Assembly: GCA_013151465.1 (NCBI GenBank)
Contig: JAADIF010000013.1
Coordinates: forward strand, 1 to 6,248
Reading direction: 5' to 3'
DNA length: 6,248 bases
Source of the DNA: Microcaldota archaeon
GTDB taxonomy: Archaea; Aenigmatarchaeota; Aenigmatarchaeia; QMZP01; QMZT01
Both the position numbers and the translations under genes were made by a program. The notes beneath the pieces were generated by a model. That model was not told the origin of the DNA and did not search any database. It saw only the letters and a list, made by a program, of their open reading frames with translations. Below are positions 1 to 5,220 of this stretch, one piece after another; position 1 is the first letter of the stretch; each line of letters starts with the position of its first letter.

Positions 1-1
1 T

Positions 2-118
2 ATCAAAAAATATAACCATCTAAGAAGGTTTTTATCGGAAATTGAAAATCCAACTCCTTTCGTTATCGCTTTAAAAAAGGGCACTGCAGAATTTAGGGGG
101 GAGGAGGATCTTAACTGA
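2..118 (+). CDS. 3' end of an unrecognised protein (partial)
   Basis: A reading frame enters at the left edge and stays open for 38 codons before TGA at 116-118. The other two forward frames are less protein-like, and frame 1 stops at 22-24. The translation is a plausible soluble C-terminus, mixed charged and hydrophobic, with the segments LRRFLSEIENPTPF and VIALKKGTAEFRGEEDLN at the very end. I do not recognise the family. No start codon is needed, since the gene would begin outside the window. It is followed by 58 AT-rich bases and then the receiver-domain gene on the same strand, which has its own TATA box, so the two are probably separate transcripts. A 38-codon open frame can occur by chance, so this is moderate support only. 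Confidence 0.5.
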   Translation: MKKYNHLRRFLSEIENPTPFVIALKKGTAEFRGEEDLN

Positions 119-147
119 TATTCTATTACCTTAACACAGTAGTAACA

Positions 148-156
148 TATATAAAA
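148..156 (+). promoter_or_regulatory. TATA box for a leaderless receiver-domain gene
   Basis: TATATAAAA is centred about 25 bases before the ATG at 177. That is the distance expected between an archaeal TATA box and its transcription start, so transcription should begin at or next to the start codon. No Shine-Dalgarno-like sequence lies in the intervening bases, which are pyrimidine-rich. This supports a leaderless mRNA. It is inferred from sequence only. Confidence 0.55.
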
Positions 157-157
157 T

Positions 158-183
158 TTCCTTAACAATTTCTCTTATGACAA
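158..183 (+). repeat. Imperfect direct repeat, left copy (overlaps receiver gene start)
   Basis: TTCCTTAAC (158-166), two bases, TTTCTCTTAT (169-178), two bases, then CAA (181-183). The same blocks recur at 547-571, differing only in the short spacers. This copy contains the first bases of the receiver gene's ATG. Confidence 0.6.
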
Positions 184-554
184 AAAAATTTCTTCTAATT
201 GACAATGACGAAGAATTTGCCAAGCTAATTAAAGCGTTGGCAGAAGGGCAAAAGGATTATGAAGGAATATGGTGTCCTGACAGCAGAAAAGCTATTAAGT
301 ATATTAAAGAGAACGGACCGCCGGCCACAACTTTTCTTGATTGCAAAATGCCTGGAGGAGACGGTTATCAATTTCTGGATTTTGTCCTTAAAGAGGTTAA
401 TGCAGGAAAATCAACAGAAGATGTTGCAGGCACCCTGGTTTTAACAGGCAATTTCAATGAAGAAAGATTGAATGAATATAATAATAAGATCACATACGAA
501 AGATTGGAAAAAGCAGAAATCAAAAAAGAGAATATAATAAGATATCTTCCTTAA
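177..554 (+). CDS. Stand-alone response-regulator receiver (REC) domain protein
   Basis: This 125-residue protein is a single CheY-like receiver domain with no DNA-binding or enzymatic output domain. The order of motifs fits the family: FLLIDND at 5-11 (D9 and N10 stand where the metal-binding acidic pair usually sits), the phospho-acceptor loop TFLDCKMPGGDGYQFL with D55, LVLTGN with switch threonine T90, and YERLEKAEI with K112 as the conserved lysine. Two departures are visible: N10 replaces the second acidic residue, and A113 replaces the usual proline after the lysine. Phosphorylation at D55 still looks possible. Such proteins normally pass a signal from a histidine kinase to a partner protein, but no kinase is visible here. 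The ATG at 177 follows a TATA box at leaderless distance. The gene is more AT-rich than its neighbours and is bracketed by a direct repeat (158-183 and 547-571), which hints at insertion or loss of a tandem copy. Confidence 0.85.
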   Translation: MTKKFLLIDNDEEFAKLIKALAEGQKDYEGIWCPDSRKAIKYIKENGPPATTFLDCKMPGGDGYQFLDFVLKEVNAGKSTEDVAGTLVLTGNFNEERLNEYNNKITYERLEKAEIKKENIIRYLP

Positions 555-571
555 CGTTTCTCTTATATCAA
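547..571 (+). repeat. Imperfect direct repeat, right copy (overlaps receiver gene stop)
   Basis: TTCCTTAAC (547-555), one base, TTTCTCTTAT (557-566), two bases, then CAA (569-571). It matches 158-183 apart from a one-base gap and the spacers. This copy contains the TAA stop of the receiver gene. Its T-rich block could also act as an archaeal oligo-T terminator for that gene. Confidence 0.6.
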
Positions 572-577
572 TAAATA

Positions 578-636
578 GTTCATATTTATAGAACAAATGT
601 TCATAAAAATAGAATAGATGTTCTATTTTTAAGAAC
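578..636. promoter_or_regulatory. Three operator-like near-palindromes with a 21-bp period
   Basis: Three 17-bp units of the form GTTC-N9-GAAY begin at 578, 599 and 620. Each is separated from the next by exactly 4 bases, giving a 21-bp repeat, about two helical turns. Units 1 and 3 have perfect GTTC/GAAC arms, and unit 2 ends in GAAT. The reverse complement of unit 3 matches unit 2 at 15 of 17 positions. The array lies between the 3' ends of two convergent genes, an unusual place for an operator. A dimeric regulator binding on one face of the DNA would fit the spacing, but this is inference. Confidence 0.45.
604..631. terminator. Possible bidirectional hairpin terminator between receiver gene and dnaJ
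   Basis: An 11-bp perfect inverted repeat, TAAAAATAGAA (604-614) and TTCTATTTTTA (621-631), has a 6-base loop. Both strands end in a T-run. It sits about 10 bases past the dnaJ stop and about 50 past the receiver gene stop, so it could terminate both convergent transcripts. It overlaps units 2 and 3 of the 21-bp array, so one of the two readings may be secondary. The stem is AT-rich and weak. Confidence 0.45.
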
Positions 637-640
637 AAGC

Positions 641-1726
641 TCAGTGCGAACTCTCATTTTCGAACTCTTCCAGAAGCTCTTTCTGTTTTTTGCTAAGCTT
701 TTCAGGAACTTTCACTATGACCCTTATAAATTCGTCGCCGCGCCTCCACGAATTGAAACCTTTTATGCCCTTGCCTTTCAACCGGAAAACTGTATGGCTC
801 TGCGTTCCCGCGGGGATTTTGAGAGTCGCCTCCCCGTCAAGCGTTGGGACGGTGATTTTTGTCCCCAGCGCCGCCTGTGTAAAGCTGATCTCCCTTTCAA
901 CATAAAGATCGTTTCCGCCCCTCTTAAATACAGGATCTTCCTCAACATAAATTCTTACGAAAAGGTCGCCGGCTTCTCCATTCGGAATCCTGTTTCCCTC
1001 TCCCTTCAGGCGAAGCGTGAAGCCGTCATCGACCCCTTGCGGAATTGAGACCTTTATTGTCTTCTTTACCCTTGTTCTACCCCTGCCCCTGCATTCCTTG
1101 CAGGGTTTCTTGATCATGACGCCTTCCCCCCTGCACTTTGGACAGGTTGAGACGGTTGTGAACGTGCCAAACGGCGTTCTCTGGGCGTTTCTGACCTGCC
1201 CGCTTCCATGGCACATTGGACAGGTCTCTGTGCCGCTTCCGGGCTCTGCGCGGCTTCCCCCGCACCTCGGGCAGATGTCAAACACCTGCGCTTCTATCTC
1301 TTTCTCAGTTCCCGATGCCGCCTCGCGAAGCGTTATTCTCATCACATATTCGAGGTCTTCCCCGCGGGGGCGCTGCGGCCTTCCCCCGCCGAATCTGAAT
1401 ATCGAGCTGAATATGTCCTCAAAGCCGCCGCCAAAGCCAAACGAACGGAAAATGTCGTCAAAGTCAGCTCCCCTGAATATATCCTCCTCGGTGTACTGCC
1501 CGTCAATTCCGGCATGGCCGAACTTGTCGTACTGGGCGCGCTTCTTTTCATCAGAAAGGATGGCATACGCCTCGGAAATCTCCTTGAACTTCTCCTCTGC
1601 GTCAGGATCCTTGGAAACGTCCGGATGATATTTCATCGCAAGCTTCCTATATGCCTTCTTTATCTCTCCGCGGCTTGCATCCTTCGATACGCCGAGAATC
1701 TCGTAGTAATCGCGCTTGCTGGCCAT
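641..1726 (-). CDS. dnaJ: Type I Hsp40 co-chaperone DnaJ
   Basis: This 361-residue cytosolic co-chaperone would stimulate the ATPase of DnaK (Hsp70) and deliver unfolded proteins to it. All four class I regions are present: a J-domain at about 6-68 with the HPD motif at 34-36 and a KFG end; a Gly/Phe-rich linker at about 85-115; a zinc-binding domain with four CxxC pairs (C152/C155, C169/C172, C195/C198, C209/C212); and the C-terminal substrate-binding domain starting with VSIPQGVDDG. The first zinc repeat is slightly degenerate (CPRCGGSR rather than CxGxG). I chose the ATG at 1726 because AAGGTG lies six bases before it. A TTG eight codons further upstream (1750) has no such site. No dnaK or grpE is in the window, though these often neighbour dnaJ. 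The gene converges on the receiver gene and probably has its own promoter in the gap after hppA. The length is normal for the family. Confidence 0.96.
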   Translation of the reverse strand: MASKRDYYEILGVSKDASRGEIKKAYRKLAMKYHPDVSKDPDAEEKFKEISEAYAILSDEKKRAQYDKFGHAGIDGQYTEEDIFRGADFDDIFRSFGFGGGFEDIFSSIFRFGGGRPQRPRGEDLEYVMRITLREAASGTEKEIEAQVFDICPRCGGSRAEPGSGTETCPMCHGSGQVRNAQRTPFGTFTTVSTCPKCRGEGVMIKKPCKECRGRGRTRVKKTIKVSIPQGVDDGFTLRLKGEGNRIPNGEAGDLFVRIYVEEDPVFKRGGNDLYVEREISFTQAALGTKITVPTLDGEATLKIPAGTQSHTVFRLKGKGIKGFNSWRRGDEFIRVIVKVPEKLSKKQKELLEEFENESSH

Positions 1727-1731
1727 ATATG

Positions 1732-1737
1732 CACCTT
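1732..1737 (-). promoter_or_regulatory. Ribosome binding site of dnaJ
   Basis: AAGGTG on the minus strand, about five to six bases before the ATG at 1726. It decides the start in favour of the MASKRDYYEILG N-terminus over the TTG at 1750. Confidence 0.7.
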
Positions 1738-1777
1738 CATCTAAAAACAATTAGATACTATTATAGGGCCGTTATTA

Positions 1778-1787
1778 ATTAAAATAG
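1778..1787 (-). promoter_or_regulatory. Possible TATA box of dnaJ
   Basis: On the minus strand CTATTTTAAT follows a purine-rich AAAGAAAC stretch that could serve as a BRE. A start about 25 bases downstream, near 1757, would give a leader of about 30 bases containing the ribosome binding site. A second AT-rich box (CTATAATAG, around 1766-1758) is an alternative, so the exact site is uncertain. Confidence 0.35.
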
Positions 1788-1820
1788 GTTTCTTTTTCCC
1801 TGCATTAAGATTGCTAAATA

Positions 1821-1838
1821 TTAAAAAAGAAGAAAAAG
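1821..1838 (-). terminator. T-rich terminator of hppA
   Basis: About 14 bases past the hppA stop, the minus strand reads CTTTTTCTTCTTTTTTAA. Oligo-T tracts of this kind without a stem are the usual archaeal termination signal. It separates hppA from dnaJ. Confidence 0.55.
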
Positions 1839-1851
1839 TGTATTGTTTCCC

Positions 1852-3822
1852 TCAAATCAGAAGGAAAAGCGGCGCAAAAATCAGCGCAACGATGGACATG
1901 AGCTTTATCAGTATATTAAGCGAAGGCCCGCTCGTGTCCTTGAACGGATCTCCGACCGTATCGCCCACTACCGCCGCCTTGTGTGCTGCGGAGCCTTTTC
2001 CTCCATGGTTTCCGGCTTCAATGTATTTTTTTGCATTGTCCCATGCGCCGCCGGCATTTGCCATTAGCAGCGCAAGCATGAAACCGGTCACTATTCCTCC
2101 CGCAAGAAGGCCGCCAAGTGCCTCAACGCCGAGAAGGAACCCGACTGCAACCGGAACCGCTATTGCAAGAACGCCCGGCAGCACCATCTGCCTGAGTGCA
2201 GAATGTGTGCTTATCTCAATGCATCTTGCATAATCCGGCTTTGTCTTACCTTCAAGAATGCCTTTGTGCTCCTTGAACTGTCTCCTGACCTCATTTACCA
2301 TATCCATTGCAGCCCTTCCGACCGCATTCATTGTGAGGGCAGAGAAGACAAATGGAAGAAGGCCTCCTATGAAAAGGCCTGCAACAACCGTCGGCTTCAG
2401 CAGGTCTATTGCGGCAAGCCCGACCGTCTGGCCATATACTGCAAAAAGCGATATGGCCGTAAGAGCCGCAGATCCGATAGCAAAGCCCTTTCCTATCGCT
2501 GCCGTCGTGTTTCCTACAGCGTCAAGAGATTCGGCCCGCTCGCGCACGTCCTTTCCAAGCCCTGCCATCTCCGCTATCCCCGCGGCGTTGTCTGCAACAG
2601 GTCCGTATGTATCGCTTGCAAGCGTTATGCCAAGAGTGGAAAGCATGCCAACAGCGGCAATCGCTATGCCGTAAAGCCCTGCAACCTGGTACGATATAAG
2701 AACCGCAGCAGTTATTGCGAGCACCGGAACTATCGTGCTCTTCATCCCAAGAGCAAGGCCTGTGATTATATTTGTCGCAGGTCCCGTTTCAGATGCCATC
2801 GCAATGCTCTGCGCGGGCTTATACTTATCAGATGTGAAATACTCTGTTGCAAGCCCTATGACAACTCCAGAAACAAGGCCCGAAACGGCCGCATACCATA
2901 TATTGACTGAGCCTGGTCCTGCCATCTGCGTTATGAGGAAATACGAAAGGACAAACATGAGCCCTGCCGATATGAATATTCCCCTGTTCAGAGCGGAAGC
3001 AGGATTTTTCCCTTCCCTTGTTCTTACGAAGAATGAGCCGGCTATCGAAACGAGTATGCCAAGCCCTGCAAGAGCCATTGGAAGTATCACGGAGACGCCT
3101 CCAAGAAGCGAGCCCGCAACACCAATAGCCATTGCGGCTATTATCGAATCCACATATGACTCAAAAAGGTCTGCTCCCATTCCTGCGACGTCGCCAACGT
3201 TGTCGCCAACGTTGTCAGCAATTGTTGCAGGGTTTCTTGGATCATCTTCAGGTATTCCTTCTTCAACCTTGCCGACAAGGTCCGCACCAACATCAGCGGC
3301 TTTAGTATAGATTCCGCCGCCTACTCTTGCGAAAAGCGCGATGCTTGATGCTCCGAATCCGAATCCGTATATTATGTTCGGGTCCCCGAAGACCGCATAT
3401 AATATGCTTATACCCAAAAGCCCAAGGCCTACCACGCTCATTCCCATGACAGCCCCGGACGAGAACGCAACGCTAAGTCCGCTGTTTATGCTTTTTTGGC
3501 AGGCGGTCGCTGTCTTGCCGTTTGATATTGTTGCTATTCTCATGCCGACATTTCCTGCTATTGCAGAAAAGACCGCACCGAGCAGGAATGCAAAAGCGGT
3601 ATTAGCTCCTATTCCAGCATAGAGTATAACCGTCAGCACGACAACAAAAACTGCCAGTATCTTATATTGTTTATTAAGATATGTCAAGGCGCCTTCATGT
3701 ATAAGTTTTGTTATTTCTTTTACTTTAGCTGCGCCAGAATCCTTTTTCCTGATGGAAGCTGCCATAAGGACTGCAAAAACTATGGCAAGTATTCCACCAA
3801 GCCAAGAAATGTATTCAAACAT
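1852..3822 (-). CDS. hppA: Membrane-bound ion-pumping pyrophosphatase, K+-dependent type
   Basis: This 656-residue polytopic membrane protein hydrolyses pyrophosphate and pumps Na+ and/or H+ across the membrane. Family motifs are in order: the DVGADLVGKVEEGIPEDDPRN loop start at about 177-197, the repeated DNVGDNVGD at 203-211, SDTYGPVADNAAGIAEM at 403-419, and GDTVGDPFKDTSGPSLN at 620-636 followed by lysine K640. These supply the Mg-pyrophosphate site. GNTTAAIG at 437-444 has Ala441 where K+-independent enzymes carry Lys, so a K+-dependent enzyme is predicted. In the sixth helix, DLFESYVD has E221 at the gate position typical of Na+ pumps, plus D225 where plant-type H+ pumps have Glu. The transported ion is therefore not certain. 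The ATG at 3822 follows GGGGGTG by five bases. The gene has its own TATA box and a T-rich terminator, so it is probably monocistronic. It could draw on pyrophosphate made by prenyl transfer and other biosynthesis. Confidence 0.96.
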   Translation of the reverse strand: MFEYISWLGGILAIVFAVLMAASIRKKDSGAAKVKEITKLIHEGALTYLNKQYKILAVFVVVLTVILYAGIGANTAFAFLLGAVFSAIAGNVGMRIATISNGKTATACQKSINSGLSVAFSSGAVMGMSVVGLGLLGISILYAVFGDPNIIYGFGFGASSIALFARVGGGIYTKAADVGADLVGKVEEGIPEDDPRNPATIADNVGDNVGDVAGMGADLFESYVDSIIAAMAIGVAGSLLGGVSVILPMALAGLGILVSIAGSFFVRTREGKNPASALNRGIFISAGLMFVLSYFLITQMAGPGSVNIWYAAVSGLVSGVVIGLATEYFTSDKYKPAQSIAMASETGPATNIITGLALGMKSTIVPVLAITAAVLISYQVAGLYGIAIAAVGMLSTLGITLASDTYGPVADNAAGIAEMAGLGKDVRERAESLDAVGNTTAAIGKGFAIGSAALTAISLFAVYGQTVGLAAIDLLKPTVVAGLFIGGLLPFVFSALTMNAVGRAAMDMVNEVRRQFKEHKGILEGKTKPDYARCIEISTHSALRQMVLPGVLAIAVPVAVGFLLGVEALGGLLAGGIVTGFMLALLMANAGGAWDNAKKYIEAGNHGGKGSAAHKAAVVGDTVGDPFKDTSGPSLNILIKLMSIVALIFAPLFLLI

Positions 3823-3827
3823 CTGTG

Positions 3828-3834
3828 CACCCCC
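3828..3834 (-). promoter_or_regulatory. Ribosome binding site of hppA
   Basis: GGGGGTG on the minus strand, five bases before the ATG at 3822, one base off the ideal GGAGGTG. Confidence 0.7.
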
Positions 3835-3870
3835 GTTAAATGCAAGTTATTCTCATCTATTTCAAATGCT

Positions 3871-3880
3871 GATTTATAAG
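3871..3880 (-). promoter_or_regulatory. TATA box of hppA
   Basis: The minus strand reads TAAACTTATAAATCAG, with the box CTTATAAATC. A start about 26 bases downstream, near 3850, gives a leader of about 28 bases. The box closely resembles the one before the MC1 gene (ACTTTATAAAT). Confidence 0.6.
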
Positions 3881-3895
3881 TTTAGGCAAAATAAG

Positions 3896-3923
3896 GCAAA
3901 AATGCGCGGTCATGAGACCGCGC
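3896..3923 (-). terminator. GC-rich stem-loop with T-run after the MC1 gene
   Basis: A perfect 8-bp stem, GCGCGGTC / GACCGCGC (arms 3904-3911 and 3916-3923), has a 4-base loop. On the minus strand it is followed directly by ATTTTTG. It starts 15 bases past the MC1 stop. The form is that of a bacterial intrinsic terminator. It sits just upstream of the hppA promoter and would insulate hppA from MC1 transcription. Confidence 0.75.
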
Positions 3924-3938
3924 CATGCATAATATAGA

Positions 3939-4250
3939 TTAGATTTTTGCAACTCTGTTGACGCCAACCTTTTTTACAACCGGTTTCCATACCTTCTTCG
4001 GAAGCCAGTCGGGTGCATTTGAAGGCGCTTTGACCTGTTTTCTGGAACCCTTGAAAATATGAATTGTATACGTTCCGTCTTTGTTTCTTCTTCCTCTTTC
4101 TCTTAGTTTTATGTCTTTAAATCCCCTCGTTGCCGCTTTCAATGCCGCTTGCCTTGGCTGCGCACCTGTAAAGATTGCTGTTTTCCTACCAACTTTCAGA
4201 ACATAGTACTTCTTGGCAGCAGCCTTTTTCTTGGCCTTTCTCTTTGCCAT
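3939..4250 (-). CDS. MC1-family non-histone chromosomal protein
   Basis: This 103-residue basic protein aligns with the methanogen chromosomal protein MC1, a monomeric archaeal protein that binds and sharply bends DNA. After a lysine/alanine-rich tail (1-14) the core follows: YYVLKVGRKTAIFTG, then QPRQAALKAATRG (31-43), LRERG (49-53), HIFKG (64-68), and APSNAPDWLPKKVWKP (75-90). W82 matches the DNA-contacting Trp74 of the Methanosarcina protein. The position of its Trp61 is Ser69 here, and an extra Trp88 stands where the reference has Ser. The loop after LRERG is longer by several residues (RRNKDGTYT). It probably organises the chromosome and so should be well expressed. That agrees with a near-perfect ribosome binding site, a clear TATA box and a strong stem-loop terminator. 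The length is slightly above the usual of about 93 because of the basic tail. Confidence 0.92.
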   Translation of the reverse strand: MAKRKAKKKAAAKKYYVLKVGRKTAIFTGAQPRQAALKAATRGFKDIKLRERGRRNKDGTYTIHIFKGSRKQVKAPSNAPDWLPKKVWKPVVKKVGVNRVAKI

Positions 4251-4255
4251 TAAGA

Positions 4256-4262
4256 CACCTCC
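4256..4262 (-). promoter_or_regulatory. Strong ribosome binding site of the MC1 gene
   Basis: GGAGGTG on the minus strand, five bases before the ATG at 4250. It is the best match in the window to the 3' end of archaeal 16S rRNA. Confidence 0.8.
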
Positions 4263-4316
4263 ACCACTTATTTAATGAATCAGTTTTGACCAGTTAATTG
4301 ATTTTAGTCGAATCTT

Positions 4317-4325
4317 ATTTATAAA
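4317..4325 (-). promoter_or_regulatory. TATA box of the MC1 gene
   Basis: The minus strand reads GAAACTTTATAAATAAG, with the box TTTATAAAT. A start near 4295 gives a leader of about 45 bases. The preceding GAAAC fits a BRE. This places MC1 in its own transcript, apart from GGGP synthase upstream. Confidence 0.6.
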
Positions 4326-4370
4326 GTTTCATTAAATTATGGGTCTTGTTGCCGATTTATGATGCAAAAA

Positions 4371-5147
4371 TCAGGATATTTTCTTTTTTCCGGCAGCCTT
4401 TATGGAGCGTACGATACTTTCCACCTTTTTTCTTACATCCTCTATATTTTCAACAGCAGTGCCTATCTGAACGGCATCTGCCCCGCTCTCTATGGCCTTT
4501 CCGGCCTGTTCTGCCGTCCTGAATCCGCCTCCTACGATATACGGAACATTTATTGCCTTTCTTACAGTCTTTATCATCTCAAAAGGCATATGGCCTTCCG
4601 CCGGATTTGAGCCGCAATCTGTAAGGATGAACCTGTTTCCCATGAATTCTCCGGCCATTGCAAGTGCTGCTGCAATCTGCGGTTTGTTTCTGGGAACAAG
4701 GTTAGCGTCCCCGACCCATCCGACCGTTCCGCCGGGGGAGATGACTATATATCCTGTGGGAAGAGGCTCTATTCCCATTCTCCTGACAACGGGTGCAGCA
4801 ACTGTCTGGGCCATAGATGTCCAATATGCGTTTCTTGAGTTCAGCAAGCTCATGAAATATATAGAATCCGCATATTTTGTTACGGATGATGCATTTCCGG
4901 GAAAGATGTTCACAGGAACGTTTACCGATTCCTTTATTCCCTTCGTAACAGTATCAAGAAGTTCGCCTTGTGCGCCTATTGAGCCTCCGACAAGAATCAT
5001 ATCAGCTCCGGCTTCAACGCTTTCCCTTGCAACCTTCACTGCTATATCAGGTGATGGGTGATCGACAGGATCTATTAAGATAAGTGTCAATCCACCGTCC
5101 CTTTCTACAATATCATTGAAATATCTCTCCACTTTTCCTATCTTCAT
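4371..5147 (-). CDS. Geranylgeranylglyceryl phosphate synthase (EC 2.5.1.41)
   Basis: This 258-residue TIM-barrel prenyltransferase joins geranylgeranyl diphosphate to sn-glycerol-1-phosphate, the first committed step of archaeal ether-lipid synthesis, releasing pyrophosphate. Motifs in order: LILIDPVDHPSP (22-33), ILVGGSIG (51-58), NIFPGN (80-85), SLLNSRNAYW (100-109), EPLPTGYIVISPGGTVGWVGDA (127-148), ILTDCGSNPAEG (174-185), YIVGGGFRT (203-211) and AVQIGTAVE (225-233). The long IPxGYIV...GWVGDA segment suggests the group II branch. The usual YLEAGSGA motif, whose Glu helps hold glycerol phosphate, is altered to LTDCGSNPA, and D177 may take its place. I chose the ATG at 5147 because GAAGGTG ends six bases before it. 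The GTG at 5156, three codons upstream, lies inside that ribosome binding site. The gene is divergent from the epimerase gene and shares its promoter region. Confidence 0.94.
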   Translation of the reverse strand: MKIGKVERYFNDIVERDGGLTLILIDPVDHPSPDIAVKVARESVEAGADMILVGGSIGAQGELLDTVTKGIKESVNVPVNIFPGNASSVTKYADSIYFMSLLNSRNAYWTSMAQTVAAPVVRRMGIEPLPTGYIVISPGGTVGWVGDANLVPRNKPQIAAALAMAGEFMGNRFILTDCGSNPAEGHMPFEMIKTVRKAINVPYIVGGGFRTAEQAGKAIESGADAVQIGTAVENIEDVRKKVESIVRSIKAAGKKKIS

Positions 5148-5153
5148 CAAAAA

Positions 5154-5160
5154 CACCTTC
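5154..5160 (-). promoter_or_regulatory. Ribosome binding site of the GGGP synthase gene
   Basis: GAAGGTG on the minus strand, six bases before the ATG at 5147. A GTG within it would give a three-residue N-terminal extension but is better read as part of this site. Confidence 0.7.
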
Positions 5161-5191
5161 TTTTGAAATAATAGAATCTTTTTTTGCTGAT

Positions 5192-5199
5192 ATTTAAAT
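5192..5199. promoter_or_regulatory. Palindromic TATA box shared by divergent genes
   Basis: ATTTAAAT is its own reverse complement. On the plus strand its centre lies about 25 bases before the ATG at 5221, the leaderless distance. On the minus strand a start about 26 bases away, near 5169, would leave a leader of about 22 bases with the GGGP synthase ribosome binding site. No second comparable box is seen in the 73-base gap, so one box may serve both directions. Confidence 0.5.
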
Positions 5200-5220
5200 G
5201 CGAAATCTTATTGCTTTTAT

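Noticed and set aside
100..110. GGAGGATC, which looks like a strong ribosome binding site
   Set aside because: No start codon follows at a usable distance, and the bases fit as codons of the upstream partial reading frame.
578..636. CRISPR-like array
   Set aside because: The repeats are only 17-21 bases long with 4-base spacers and internal symmetry, far from CRISPR repeat-spacer dimensions, and no cas genes are present.
1017..1628. Plus-strand open frame of 203 codons opposite dnaJ
   Set aside because: It is antisense to well-conserved J-domain and zinc-domain codons. Its Ser/Pro/Leu-rich composition is what a reverse-strand shadow gives.
1727..1750. TTG start giving dnaJ eight extra residues
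   Set aside because: The ATG at 1726 has a well-placed AAGGTG, and the DnaJ family begins right at this ATG.
2203..2910. Long plus-strand open frame of 235 codons opposite hppA
   Set aside because: It lies wholly antisense to a clear pyrophosphatase gene, its translation resembles no family I know, and it has no promoter or ribosome binding site. The same holds for the other long frames opposite hppA, dnaJ and GGGP synthase.
3190..3213. Tandem 12-base direct repeat (GTCGCCAACGTT twice)
   Set aside because: It encodes the conserved repeated NVGDNVGD motif of membrane pyrophosphatases, so it is explained by the protein.
5148..5156. GTG start giving GGGP synthase three extra residues
   Set aside because: The GTG is part of the GAAGGTG ribosome binding site for the ATG at 5147.
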